Below the pieces are notes generated by a model. The model did no database searches. It was given only the letters and a program-made list of their open reading frames with translations, and had not been told where the DNA came from. 64,000 nucleotides of DNA, from NCBI GenBank assembly GCA_047947135.1, contig CP170457.1:2170001-2234000 (forward strand). The letters run 5' to 3'. This DNA comes from Planctobacterium sp047947135. GTDB taxonomy: Bacteria; Pseudomonadota; Gammaproteobacteria; Enterobacterales; Alteromonadaceae. This document shows, piece after piece, positions 26,046 through 35,160 of the stretch. Position numbers and translations under genes: made by a program. The first letter of the stretch is position 1. Every line of letters begins with the position of its first letter.

Positions 26046-27989
26046 ATGAAGCTCAAGTATTTCACCTCATTCTTTTTGGTCGTAACGCTGGGGCTGGTTT
26101 CAGCCATCACTGTTGCACAAAGCGCCTCAAAAATACCGACTGAAGCATTTAGTCGTTTACCACTTCATGAACGACCTGTGTTGTCTCCCGATGGCAGTAA
26201 AGTGGCTTACATTCACAATTACACGCAACCGGAAATAAGTATTCTGACGGTGTATCACTCTGAATCGCAAAAGCTTACTTATCTAATGAAATCAGACAAT
26301 GAAAAATTGCGGATAAGGTGGTTTAACTGGGCGAATAATTCCACCATTGTTGGCGGCATCATATATCCTACCGCTGACTTCGGGGTGGAATATTCAGAAT
26401 CGAGGTTATTTGCGGTAGACGTGAATAGTCCTGAGCAGGGAATCACTGAATTAATTAAACCAAAGCGTTTTGGCAATCATGGCGTTAATCATTCACAGTA
26501 TCGAGATGATGTTATCGATCTGATGCTCAGTGATCCTGATCATATTTTGGTAGCTGTTGATTTAGACAGGGCCAATGAACCTTCCGTATACAAAATAAAT
26601 GTGAATACAGGAAAAAAGAAGCGTCTGATAAAAGGTAAGCGCAAAGTCAGAGATTGGATAACTGACAGGCAGAATAAGGTGAGGCTTGCAGTGTCACTCG
26701 ACTACAAAGATGGAGAGAGAAGTATATTCTGGTTGCCGGATGAAGAAGAGGACTGGATAGAGTTATTTAATTACAACGCCATGACAGAACAAGGTATCGA
26801 GCCAATCGGTTTTGATACTGATCCTCATATTCTGTATTACCGTGGTTATAAAAGTGATCGTAAAGTGTTGTACAAAATGGATGTACGTACCAAACAGTCA
26901 GAACTTGTCTTTGAAGATCCCGATTATGATTTTGATGGGAACCTGATTTATTCGGCAACAAAGAAATCTGTCGTAGGTGTGACGCATTTAAATTCGCCAA
27001 CGGGAAGAGTCTATTGGGATAAACAAAGAAAGGATTTTATTGACAGTATCAATCTGGCTTTACCTGATGTTGATAATTATCTGATTGATTTTAGCAGTGA
27101 TGAAAAACGTTATCTTGTTTACTCAGAAAGTGACGGTACTCCTGGTGTCTATTACCTTGGGGATCGCACAACCGGGAAAATGACCTTTATTTTGCAACAA
27201 TATCCCGACATACCAAACGGTGTATTACCGCACCACCGTTTGTTGAGCTACAAGGCTAGAGACGGTATCGAAATTGAAGGCTATCTGACACTGCCAACTG
27301 TTGGAGAAAAACCATACCCTCTGGTGATGCACCCTCATGGTGGGCCTGGTGCGCGTGATATTTCCGGGTTTGATTACTGGACCTCCTATTTCAATAATTT
27401 AGGGTACGCTGTCTTCAGGCCGAATTTTCGTGGCTCGACTGGGTACGGTTTCACATTCGAACAGGCTCAGGTGAAATCATGGGGATTGCAAATGCAGGAC
27501 GATATTACTGACGCCACCAACTGGCTGGTGGCAGAAGGCATAGCTTTGAAAGATAAGATGTGCATTGTCGGAGCCAGTTACGGTGGATACGCGGCGATAA
27601 TGGCAACCGTAAAAACGCCTGAGCTCTTTCAGTGTGCTGTGAGTTTCGCAGGTGTTTTGGACTTGAAAATGATGGTGTCAAAAAGCAGGCATTTTACCAA
27701 CAAAAAGTTTGTCAAACATCAATATGGCGATGATTACGAAGATTTAAAAAACCGCTCACCATATTACCATACCGATAAAATTGCGACGCCTGTGTTACTG
27801 CTGCACGGCGAAGATGACCGTATTGTTGATGTGGAACATAGCCGCGAAATGTATGACGAGCTGCAAGATGAGGGCAAAAAGGTTAAATACGTGGAATTGG
27901 AAAACGGTGATCACTACCTGAGTATTCAGCGTAACCGTCATATTGTTTTCAAAGAAATGGAAGCCTTCTTAGCGAAATATTTGCAGTAG
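26046..27989 (+). CDS. S9 family prolyl oligopeptidase (secreted), copy 1
   Basis: 647 residues. A signal peptide ends SAITVAQS, a beta-propeller region covers about 35-390 (PVLSPDGSKVAYIHN and similar blades), and the C-terminal alpha/beta hydrolase has S511 in GASYGGYA, an Asp in HGEDDRIVDVEHS and a His in ENGDHYLS. The HPHGGPGARD loop is typical of acylaminoacyl-peptidase-like S9C enzymes. It should cleave short peptides in the periplasm or outside. Copy 2 lies directly downstream. Confidence 0.93.
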   Translation: MKLKYFTSFFLVVTLGLVSAITVAQSASKIPTEAFSRLPLHERPVLSPDGSKVAYIHNYTQPEISILTVYHSESQKLTYLMKSDNEKLRIRWFNWANNSTIVGGIIYPTADFGVEYSESRLFAVDVNSPEQGITELIKPKRFGNHGVNHSQYRDDVIDLMLSDPDHILVAVDLDRANEPSVYKINVNTGKKKRLIKGKRKVRDWITDRQNKVRLAVSLDYKDGERSIFWLPDEEEDWIELFNYNAMTEQGIEPIGFDTDPHILYYRGYKSDRKVLYKMDVRTKQSELVFEDPDYDFDGNLIYSATKKSVVGVTHLNSPTGRVYWDKQRKDFIDSINLALPDVDNYLIDFSSDEKRYLVYSESDGTPGVYYLGDRTTGKMTFILQQYPDIPNGVLPHHRLLSYKARDGIEIEGYLTLPTVGEKPYPLVMHPHGGPGARDISGFDYWTSYFNNLGYAVFRPNFRGSTGYGFTFEQAQVKSWGLQMQDDITDATNWLVAEGIALKDKMCIVGASYGGYAAIMATVKTPELFQCAVSFAGVLDLKMMVSKSRHFTNKKFVKHQYGDDYEDLKNRSPYYHTDKIATPVLLLHGEDDRIVDVEHSREMYDELQDEGKKVKYVELENGDHYLSIQRNRHIVFKEMEAFLAKYLQ

Positions 27990-28029
27990 GCTTTGTTAAA
28001 GTGACCAGATTTGGGAAATAAGAACTGCT

Positions 28030-28089
28030 GAAATGCGCCGCTTGCAAGTGTATATAGAAAATCCTGGATTGCTGGATGAAAACGGGTGA
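28030..28089 (+). pseudogene. duplicated 3' fragment of the lipase foldase gene
   Basis: The 60 bases encode EMRRLQVYIENPGLLDENG and a stop, identical in protein to the end of the foldase gene at 25929-25988, with two silent changes. There is no start codon of its own. It marks the left breakpoint of the S9 duplication. Confidence 0.9.
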
Positions 28090-28112
28090 TTTAATTGTCG
28101 AGCTGCATTAGA

Positions 28113-28118
28113 TATAAT
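28113..28118 (+). promoter_or_regulatory. -10 element of second S9 peptidase gene
   Basis: A perfect TATAAT, 28 bases before the ATG; copy 1 has TACAAT at the equivalent place. Confidence 0.5.
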
Positions 28119-28146
28119 ATGCTGACATTTTCCAGGGAAGGTAACT

Positions 28147-30075
28147 ATGAAACTCAAGTATTTAACTCCATTCATTCTGTGCATTACGCTGGGGCTGGTT
28201 TCAGCCATCAGTGTTGCTCAAAGTACCTCAAAAATACCGACTGAAGCCTTTAGTCGTTTACCACTGCATAAGAATCCCAGGTTATCGCCAGATGGCAAAC
28301 ATGTCGCTTATGTACATAATTTTATCAAACCAGAAATCAGTGTGCTCACTGTCTATAACCTGGACAACGGAAAGCAAACATTTCTTATGAAAATGAATAA
28401 TGAAGATGTGCGCTTGCGTTGGTTCGATTGGGCAAATGACAATATTGTTATTGGGGGAGGATACTTTGCCTCCAAACGGAGAGGCATTGATACTACTGAA
28501 AGCAGGCTTTTTTCTCTCAACTTGAACGAGCCAGATGCCGGACCCAAAATGTTAATTAAAGGAAGAAAATCCGGGCTTGTTATTAAAGGCAGCGATCATA
28601 TTGCTCAGTTTCAAGACAATGTTATTGATTTCCTGAGAGATGATGATAGTCACGTATTAGTGTCAGTGGATATGGACAAACCCCATGAGCCAACTGTCTT
28701 CAAAGTCAATGTTTATAATGGCAATAAGACCAGAGTTATGAGACCCAGAGATAAAGTCAGACAATGGCTTACCGATCAACAGGGTAATGTCAGACTGGCA
28801 ATCACAAATGACTTTGAAAGTGGTGATTCCGAAGTCAAATGGCTGGACGAGTCTGGTGCAATGACCACTATTTTTTCATACAACGCCATGAAAGAGCCTG
28901 GGGTCGAACCTTTGGGGTTTGGTGCGTCTCCCCATACGCTGTTTTATCGTGCTTACCATGAAGATAAAAAAGCCTTGTTTAAAATAGAAATCAAGTCTGG
29001 TGAAAAGACCTTATTACTCGCTAATGAGAACTATGACGTTGATGGCAGCCTTAAATATTCGGAAAAAAACGGCGAAGTCGTTGGTTACGGGCGAAAATTG
29101 TGGGACAAGGAGCGATTGGCGCTTATTAAAGGACTAGATCAGGCACTGCCAGATACAAATAATTCACTTGTTGACTTTAGTCGGGACGAGAATCGTTATC
29201 TATTGTACTCAGAACAAGATGCTATTCCTGGGGCTTATTTTTTTGGTGACCGAAAGTCACAACGATTAGAGTTTTTGCTGCAAGAATATCCCGATATACC
29301 TCTTGGTAGTTTTAACAAACACCAGTTGGTTACGTACAAAGCAAGTGATGGAGTGGAAATCGAGGGATATCTGACTTTGCCAAAAGAAGGTCAAAAGCCC
29401 TATCCTTTAGTGATGCACCCCCATGGTGGTCCTAGTTCTCGGGATTTCGATGGCTTTGATGTCTGGACATCATTTTTTGTTAATCAGGGTTATGCAGTTT
29501 TCCGTCCAAATTTTAGAGGTTCTTCAGGCTACGGGTATCGATTCGCCCAGAGCCAGATGAAGTCTTGGGGCTTAAGGATGCAGGATGATATTACTGACGC
29601 CACCAACTGGTTGGTCTCAGAGGGTATCGTTGATAAGAGTAAAATGTGTATTGTTGGCGCCAGTTACGGTGGTTATGCAACAGCTATGGCTGCAGTGAAA
29701 ACACCAAACTTATTTCAGTGCGGGATCAGCATTGCCGGGGTGATGGATCTGGAGCGTGTTGTTTCTGAAAGCAGAAATTACACCAACAATGAATATGTCA
29801 AAAACCAAATAGGTGATGACTTTAGTGACCTGGCGAAACGCTCACCGTATCAAAATGTGGCAAAAATTAAGATGCCGATGCTGTTGATTCACGGTGAAAT
29901 TGATCGGGTTGTGGATGTGGAACATAGTCGAAGCATGTACTCAGAGATGGAAAGCGAAGATAAAGAGGTTCGCTACATCGAACTTGAGAATGAAAATCAC
30001 TATTTAACCGTACAGCGCAATCGCCATATTGTCTTTAAAGAAATGGAAGCCTTCTTAGCGAAATATTTGCAGTAG
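28147..30075 (+). CDS. S9 family prolyl oligopeptidase (secreted), copy 2
   Basis: 642 residues with the same layout as copy 1: signal peptide ending SAISVAQS, propeller, and catalytic S506 in GASYGGYA, Asp in HGEIDRVVDVEHS and His in ENENHYLT. The N-terminal 40 and C-terminal 30 residues are nearly the same as copy 1, while the propeller differs at many positions, so substrate range may have split. It has its own duplicated promoter and ribosome site (AGGGAAGG). Confidence 0.93.
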   Translation: MKLKYLTPFILCITLGLVSAISVAQSTSKIPTEAFSRLPLHKNPRLSPDGKHVAYVHNFIKPEISVLTVYNLDNGKQTFLMKMNNEDVRLRWFDWANDNIVIGGGYFASKRRGIDTTESRLFSLNLNEPDAGPKMLIKGRKSGLVIKGSDHIAQFQDNVIDFLRDDDSHVLVSVDMDKPHEPTVFKVNVYNGNKTRVMRPRDKVRQWLTDQQGNVRLAITNDFESGDSEVKWLDESGAMTTIFSYNAMKEPGVEPLGFGASPHTLFYRAYHEDKKALFKIEIKSGEKTLLLANENYDVDGSLKYSEKNGEVVGYGRKLWDKERLALIKGLDQALPDTNNSLVDFSRDENRYLLYSEQDAIPGAYFFGDRKSQRLEFLLQEYPDIPLGSFNKHQLVTYKASDGVEIEGYLTLPKEGQKPYPLVMHPHGGPSSRDFDGFDVWTSFFVNQGYAVFRPNFRGSSGYGYRFAQSQMKSWGLRMQDDITDATNWLVSEGIVDKSKMCIVGASYGGYATAMAAVKTPNLFQCGISIAGVMDLERVVSESRNYTNNEYVKNQIGDDFSDLAKRSPYQNVAKIKMPMLLIHGEIDRVVDVEHSRSMYSEMESEDKEVRYIELENENHYLTVQRNRHIVFKEMEAFLAKYLQ

Positions 30076-30178
30076 GCTATGTCAAAGTGGCGCGTTACGG
30101 GAAATAAATACGGGTAGAATTGTGTCCTTGGTGACTGCTACCCTGAGACAGGGTTAACGGACATGAGTATCCATTAAA

Positions 30179-31606
30179 GTGAACCGAAATCGACATAAGG
30201 ATTTTTCTTCGGCAACAATTTTATGCGCTTTGATTATTCTCAATGTGCTCGGTTTTGGCCGAGCAATTGCCAAGCCAGTTGAGTATGAATATTTAACCCA
30301 GTTCGAGGGTAAATACGAGTATAGCCAGGGGATGACACTAGAGATTGTCGCTTCGGATTTTGATAACACGCTGTATGCTGTAATTGATAACGCCAAGTAC
30401 CCATTAACCCATCAACAAGGTGATAGATTTAGCAATATACAGGATATTCCCGTCATTTTTTATCGTGATGAGAATCATCGCATTACGGGTTATCGGGTAA
30501 ATGAACAGTCATTTGCTTTGCTCACTCGAGAAATCACCAAGTCGGAATTCTTTCCCCGACGAGAGCTGTCGGATAACCCTGAAAACTATCAGTACCAGAC
30601 CCCCAAAGCGAAAAGTGATGGCTTGGCCATCGGTGAAGCGAAACATCATTTTAGTTCACCTAATAAGTTAGTAGATATGGTTACTGCGACCATACGAGGC
30701 GATTATCCAGACGTTCATAGCATCTTGATTTTTAAGGACAATAAACTGATTTTGGAAGAGTACTTTTATGGCTATGACGCTGAGACTCCTCATCAAATGC
30801 GATCTGCTACCAAAACTCTGTTTGGTACTCTGGTAGGAATTGCCAAACAATCAGGATTTATAAAAGGTACTGATGAAAAAGTGCTTCCCTATTTTGCCGA
30901 CACTTATAATGATATACAGCATATCTCGTCGGCAAAACAGGCAGTGAGCATTGAGCATCTGTTGCGTTATCGTCATGGGCTAGATTGTGAAAACAACAAT
31001 CCTGAAAGTCGCGGCAACGAACTCAGTATGATGCAAAGTGATGACTGGATTAAGTTTACCCTGAATTTACCCATGGCAGGCACGCCAGGTGAGCGTTCTT
31101 CATATTGCACTGGAACGGCATTGGTACTGGGACGATTAACTGAGTTAGCGGTAGGAAAGGGCCTGGAATCATTCGCAAATACGCATTTATTTTCTCCACT
31201 CGGTATTAGCGATTATCAATGGCGCTTTGCACCGAACAAAACGAGTCAAACAACATTTAACCAGCTGTATCTTAGACCCAGAGATATGCTGAAGTTTGCA
31301 ACGCTGTATCTAAATAGGGGGGCCTGGCAAGGAAAACAAGTTTTGACACAACAATGGGTAAAGGACTCGTTTACGGCGGATAAAGGCGAGTATGGATACA
31401 TGTGGCGACATAAGTACTTTGTGGTCGATGGTAAACAATACGACTCGTTTATGGCATCTGGTAATGGTGGGCAAAAAATAAATGTTTGGCCTGCCCACAA
31501 TATGATAACCGTATTTACCGGTGGCAATTTCAACTCTTATCAGCTTTTCGGAAAAAGTACTCCACCCAATGAGATGATTCCAAAATTCATTCTTTCGGCG
31601 TTGTAA
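30179..31606 (+). CDS. serine hydrolase, class C beta-lactamase-like
   Basis: 475 residues. An N-terminal hydrophobic segment (ATILCALIILNVLGFG) suggests export. Residues about 35-125 form a small beta domain (QFEGKYEYSQGMTLEIVASD) of the DUF3471 kind. The catalytic domain has S209-A-T-K212 (SxxK), Y309 in SSYCTGTA in place of the usual YxN, and a late GNGGQ motif standing in for HxG. Such proteins act as esterases, D-aminopeptidases or peptidases more often than as beta-lactamases. The start is a GTG at 30179 with a weak ribosome site. Confidence 0.85.
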   Translation: MNRNRHKDFSSATILCALIILNVLGFGRAIAKPVEYEYLTQFEGKYEYSQGMTLEIVASDFDNTLYAVIDNAKYPLTHQQGDRFSNIQDIPVIFYRDENHRITGYRVNEQSFALLTREITKSEFFPRRELSDNPENYQYQTPKAKSDGLAIGEAKHHFSSPNKLVDMVTATIRGDYPDVHSILIFKDNKLILEEYFYGYDAETPHQMRSATKTLFGTLVGIAKQSGFIKGTDEKVLPYFADTYNDIQHISSAKQAVSIEHLLRYRHGLDCENNNPESRGNELSMMQSDDWIKFTLNLPMAGTPGERSSYCTGTALVLGRLTELAVGKGLESFANTHLFSPLGISDYQWRFAPNKTSQTTFNQLYLRPRDMLKFATLYLNRGAWQGKQVLTQQWVKDSFTADKGEYGYMWRHKYFVVDGKQYDSFMASGNGGQKINVWPAHNMITVFTGGNFNSYQLFGKSTPPNEMIPKFILSAL

Positions 31607-31919
31607 TCATTCGGTATGATTGATGTTGCACAATCATTATCGGCATAAATATGGCTATCGTTTAAAAATGTAAAGTAGTATTTCAGTGTGGTGTAGATGT
31701 TGTGATGTATGCCTACCGCAATGTTTCTCTGTATCCAGTCTAAAAATTATTTATATCAATAGGTTAACAGTGTAAAGATTTGAGCAACACCTTGTAACCC
31801 TTTTTCAGTTGGTGATTTTTCTTTTCTATTTTTTATATGGTATAAGAATTTTTCGCGTAAGCGCGAAGGTAAGAAAAAATATTGATTATTACTCAAATAA
31901 TAATACGGAAAGAAAAAAG
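31607..31919. other. intergenic region before TonB-dependent receptor
   Basis: 313 AT-rich bases. There is a 7-bp inverted repeat ATGATTG / CAATCAT at 31617-31637, then AATCATTATC, which looks like half of a Fur box. GGAAAGAAAAAAG precedes the receptor ATG. No gene or terminator is evident. Confidence 0.5.
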
Positions 31920-34577
31920 ATGACCAACAGCAAAAAACTCACACTCGCCCTTGCGGCAACGGCTGTGCAGGCGGCGTTATACGCGCCGGTAAGCATAGCC
32001 CAGGAACAACAAAACATTGAAAAGATTGCAGTAACCGGGTCCCATATCCGTCGTACCGATATGGAAGGTCCTTCTCCAATAGCCAGTCTCGACGCTGAAC
32101 AAATTGCCAGAACAGGCGTCACAGATTTAATCGGACTGTTTACCAAATTACCGATTTCAGGTCAGGGTACGTTCTCTACTCAAGGCAACAGCAGTGATGA
32201 TACCGCAAATGGTGGCTCCAGCGTGTCCTTGCGTGGCCTTGGCGCTGATTCAACTCTTATCTTGATTAATGGCCGACGCGTTTCTGTATCACCCTTTGCC
32301 AAAGGTATCGATACTGCGTTTGTCGACATCAATAACATTCCACTTGCGGCGATAAAGCGTGTTGATATATTGAAAGACGGCGCCTCCGCTACCTACGGTT
32401 CAGACGCTATAGCCGGTGTAATTAATGTTATCTTGAAAGACGATTTTGATGGTGTGGAGATTTCAGCCAAGGTTGGTGATACCGCTGATGGTGGTGGTGA
32501 AGAACAAAACTTTAGCATTGTCTATGGAAGCAACAGCGAAAAAGCGAATCACACTTTCATCATGGACTATTTTGATCGCGAAGAAACGCTATATGGCGAC
32601 AGAAGCTATTCCCGCTCCGCAAACCAAGCGGCATTGACAGGTCTGCCATTTGCAACCGATTTCAGAAGCTCATCGGGCTTTCCGGGAACGATTGCATTAG
32701 CTTCAGATCCTGCTAACCGTTTGCCTGATACGTTCGGTAACGATGTTTGTGCCCCTGAAGATATAGTTGGCACGCTGTGTCGTTTTGACTATGGGCCTTT
32801 TGGTTCGCTTTTCCCTGATACGGAACGGTTTAGTTTCAACTATATGGGTAATTATGAAATCTCTTCAACAGTAAAGTCCTTTGTGGAACTGAATGGTCAG
32901 AATTCGAAGTCTATTATCCGTGGTGCAGCCAGCCCAAGTTTTAATGAACTGTTTATGGAAGCAGACAACCCAAATCATCCGTTTGCAGACGATCCTTCAC
33001 ATCCATTTCACAATCAGCGATTAACCATGCGACGTCGCATGGTCGAAATCGGACATCGTGAAAAGCGTGTTGATACCGACTACTACCGTGCAATAGTTGG
33101 ATTTGAAGGTGAAATCAAGGACTGGACCTGGGAAGTTGCCTACAGCTACATAAAAAGTGAATCTACGGAACGTGGCGTAGATGGATTCCCAAATTCTCGC
33201 AGAGTGCAGGAAGCCATTGATTCTGGCCTATGGAACCCATTTGAACCCTCCACCAATACGCAGGAAGCGTTGGATTATATGGAAACGACGACAACCCGCG
33301 TTGGAAAATCCACAAACAAGTCAATCGACGCAATCGTTTCCGGACCTGTTATGGAGATGGGCGCTGGCGAAGTTATGCTGGCTGTCGGTGCGGAATATCG
33401 TGAAGAGTCCATTACAGATAATCCTGATGATCAATTTCTACGAGGTGATATTTTCGGTACAGAATCTACCTCCGCCAGAGGGTCGCGTGATAGCACGTCA
33501 CTTTTTGCTGAGGTAGCTTTACCCTTTACCGATGATTTAGAAGTCCAATTGGCCGTGCGACATGAGGACTACAGTGATTTCGGTACCACGACTGACCCGA
33601 AAGTCTCTTTCCTTTGGTCACCAATGGATAACCTGTCATTCCGTGGTTCCTGGGGAACGGCATTCCGTGCACCTTCCTTACATCAATTGGGCTTAGGCGC
33701 AACAGACGAGTCGCCTGAAGTGGTGGACAGACTTCGCTGTGATGCGATCGGTGACCCGACTCACCGTAGTTGTTTCCCTGAAGAAAACATCGCATTGTTT
33801 GCGGGTAACCCGGATCTGGGGCCGGAAGAATCGACCAGTTATAACCTGGGCATGATCTATGAGATCACAGATGATCTGGATTTTTCAATCGATTATTACA
33901 ATTATGATATTGAAGACATTATTGATTCAGACACGCAGTTTGTTCTGGAAACCTTTGGCCTGGATCCTAATGTCGTAGTCAGACGTCCTACGTCCATTCC
34001 AAATGATCCGGGTGAGATTGTACAAATCAATGATTCTTTCCAGAACATTGGTGATTTGGAAACTTCAGGCTTGGACATTGATCTTGGTTATCAGCTCGAA
34101 ACGACAGCCGGCGAGTTTGATTTTGGCATGGTCGTGAACTACGTGCTGAAATGGGAAGAAGTTCGACCTGGTGCCGATATCGATGGTGATGGTTTCTCCG
34201 ACCCTCGTATCGAATCAGTCGAAGGGGATTATGAGCAACCTGAATACCGAGCCACGTTATCTGCGTCCTGGCAAAAGGATGACTGGAGTGCGTCACTGGC
34301 GATCAATCATATTGATGGTTACCGTCAAGACGATTCTGTTAGGGAACAGGTAGATGGCAGTGGCAACACCGTCATTTTGCCGGATGTTGATTCAATGACA
34401 ACGGTTGATTTAACCGCCAGTTATATCGGATTAAAAAATACCACGCTTACTTTAGGTGCGACCAATTTATTTGATGAGGAACCTCCTTTTAGTTACAACG
34501 AACTGTTTGGTTACAACACCAATGTTCATAGTGGACAAGGACGATTTGTATACGCTCAGGCGACATACAAATTTTAA
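31920..34577 (+). CDS. TonB-dependent outer-membrane receptor
   Basis: 885 residues from the ATG at 31920, after a purine-rich ribosome site; an upstream extension to 31809 is not protein-like. A signal peptide (LALAATAVQAALYAPVSIAQ) is followed by a TonB box region (IEKIAVTGSHIRR). The plug domain shows VSLRGLGADSTLILINGRRV and DILKDGASATYGSDAIAGVINVIL. A 22-strand barrel ends in FVYAQATYKF with the usual terminal Phe. It resembles receptors for peptides or sugars in marine gammaproteobacteria. Peptidases upstream make peptide uptake a reasonable guess (inference). Confidence 0.93.
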   Translation: MTNSKKLTLALAATAVQAALYAPVSIAQEQQNIEKIAVTGSHIRRTDMEGPSPIASLDAEQIARTGVTDLIGLFTKLPISGQGTFSTQGNSSDDTANGGSSVSLRGLGADSTLILINGRRVSVSPFAKGIDTAFVDINNIPLAAIKRVDILKDGASATYGSDAIAGVINVILKDDFDGVEISAKVGDTADGGGEEQNFSIVYGSNSEKANHTFIMDYFDREETLYGDRSYSRSANQAALTGLPFATDFRSSSGFPGTIALASDPANRLPDTFGNDVCAPEDIVGTLCRFDYGPFGSLFPDTERFSFNYMGNYEISSTVKSFVELNGQNSKSIIRGAASPSFNELFMEADNPNHPFADDPSHPFHNQRLTMRRRMVEIGHREKRVDTDYYRAIVGFEGEIKDWTWEVAYSYIKSESTERGVDGFPNSRRVQEAIDSGLWNPFEPSTNTQEALDYMETTTTRVGKSTNKSIDAIVSGPVMEMGAGEVMLAVGAEYREESITDNPDDQFLRGDIFGTESTSARGSRDSTSLFAEVALPFTDDLEVQLAVRHEDYSDFGTTTDPKVSFLWSPMDNLSFRGSWGTAFRAPSLHQLGLGATDESPEVVDRLRCDAIGDPTHRSCFPEENIALFAGNPDLGPEESTSYNLGMIYEITDDLDFSIDYYNYDIEDIIDSDTQFVLETFGLDPNVVVRRPTSIPNDPGEIVQINDSFQNIGDLETSGLDIDLGYQLETTAGEFDFGMVVNYVLKWEEVRPGADIDGDGFSDPRIESVEGDYEQPEYRATLSASWQKDDWSASLAINHIDGYRQDDSVREQVDGSGNTVILPDVDSMTTVDLTASYIGLKNTTLTLGATNLFDEEPPFSYNELFGYNTNVHSGQGRFVYAQATYKF

Positions 34578-34601
34578 TTTGATAACCGCTTAAACTTTAA
34601 T

Positions 34602-34630
34602 ACGGCGCCTTTAGGCGCCGTTTGTTTTTT
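34602..34630 (+). terminator. rho-independent terminator after TonB-dependent receptor
   Basis: Stem ACGGCGCCT / AGGCGCCGT with a TT loop, followed by TTTGTTTTTT. Confidence 0.92.
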
Positions 34631-34736
34631 GAAAGAGGGGCTTGAATAAAGGTTTAGCTAAACTAGTTATAGGCGATTCAATTTTGTCTTAAAGAATCAT
34701 TCTCTGGTTCAAGTTGGTTAAATATGCATCATTGAC

Positions 34737-34759
34737 GCATAAAAAGTTATATTTTATGC
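34737..34759. repeat. 8-bp inverted repeat upstream of oadG
   Basis: GCATAAAA and TTTTATGC flank 7 bases, 80 bases before the oadG start. It is a possible operator; a regulator cannot be named. Confidence 0.35.
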
Positions 34760-34839
34760 ATATTGTCCGAGGATTGTTCGTTGTATTTTATTCGCCACCA
34801 TGATACTTATCAGCACACAACTTTTTCAGCACGAAATTT

Positions 34840-35106
34840 ATGCAAACTGATATCGCCTCATTATTGATGGACGCCGCTTTACTGCTAGCCGTTGGAATGT
34901 CTGTCGTTTTCGTATTTTTATCTATTCTCATTACCGTTATTCATGGCATCAGACAACTTGATTTGGCGCTGCCTGAGGTGGCTCCGGTTGTAGTCAATAA
35001 CCGTGCGTCCAGTAATAAAAAAAGTCCTGATGAGGTGTCACCTTCAGTTGTTGCGGCCATTTCTGCTGCCGTGCATCAGTACAGACAAAACAATTCATCT
35101 AAATAG
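34840..35106 (+). CDS. oadG: oxaloacetate decarboxylase gamma subunit
   Basis: 88 residues. One membrane helix (LLLAVGMSVVFVFLSILITVI) is followed by a hydrophilic Pro- and Ser-rich tail, the usual OadG layout. The gamma subunit holds the Na+-pumping complex together and binds zinc. It is first in the oadGAB operon, 54 bases before oadA. No clear ribosome site is seen before the ATG. Confidence 0.92.
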   Translation: MQTDIASLLMDAALLLAVGMSVVFVFLSILITVIHGIRQLDLALPEVAPVVVNNRASSNKKSPDEVSPSVVAAISAAVHQYRQNNSSK

Positions 35107-35160
35107 TTCAGCCCGATAACGCTAATTACTATCTCAACTTGAAAATCACAGGAGCTAATC

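Larger units (their letters stand above)
25928..28028 (+). repeat. tandem duplication unit 1 (2101 bp)
   Basis: This unit starts inside the foldase 3' end and ends just after the first S9 gene. Unit 2 begins at 28029. The first 118 or so bases of both units differ at only about three positions, and the last 60 coding bases are also close, whereas the interior of the genes has diverged strongly. Confidence 0.85.
28029..30110 (+). repeat. tandem duplication unit 2
   Basis: It begins with TGAAATGCGCCGCTTGCAAG, as does unit 1 at 25928, and ends near the GGGAAATAA found after both genes. Offset between units is 2101 bases. Confidence 0.8.

Noticed and set aside
30179..31606. True class C beta-lactamase resistance gene
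   Set aside because: YxN and KTG motifs are not intact and an extra N-terminal domain is present; a general serine hydrolase is more likely.
31626..31644. Fur box upstream of the TonB-dependent receptor
   Set aside because: Only the right half (AATCATTATC) fits; the left half does not, and it is nearly 300 bases from the start.
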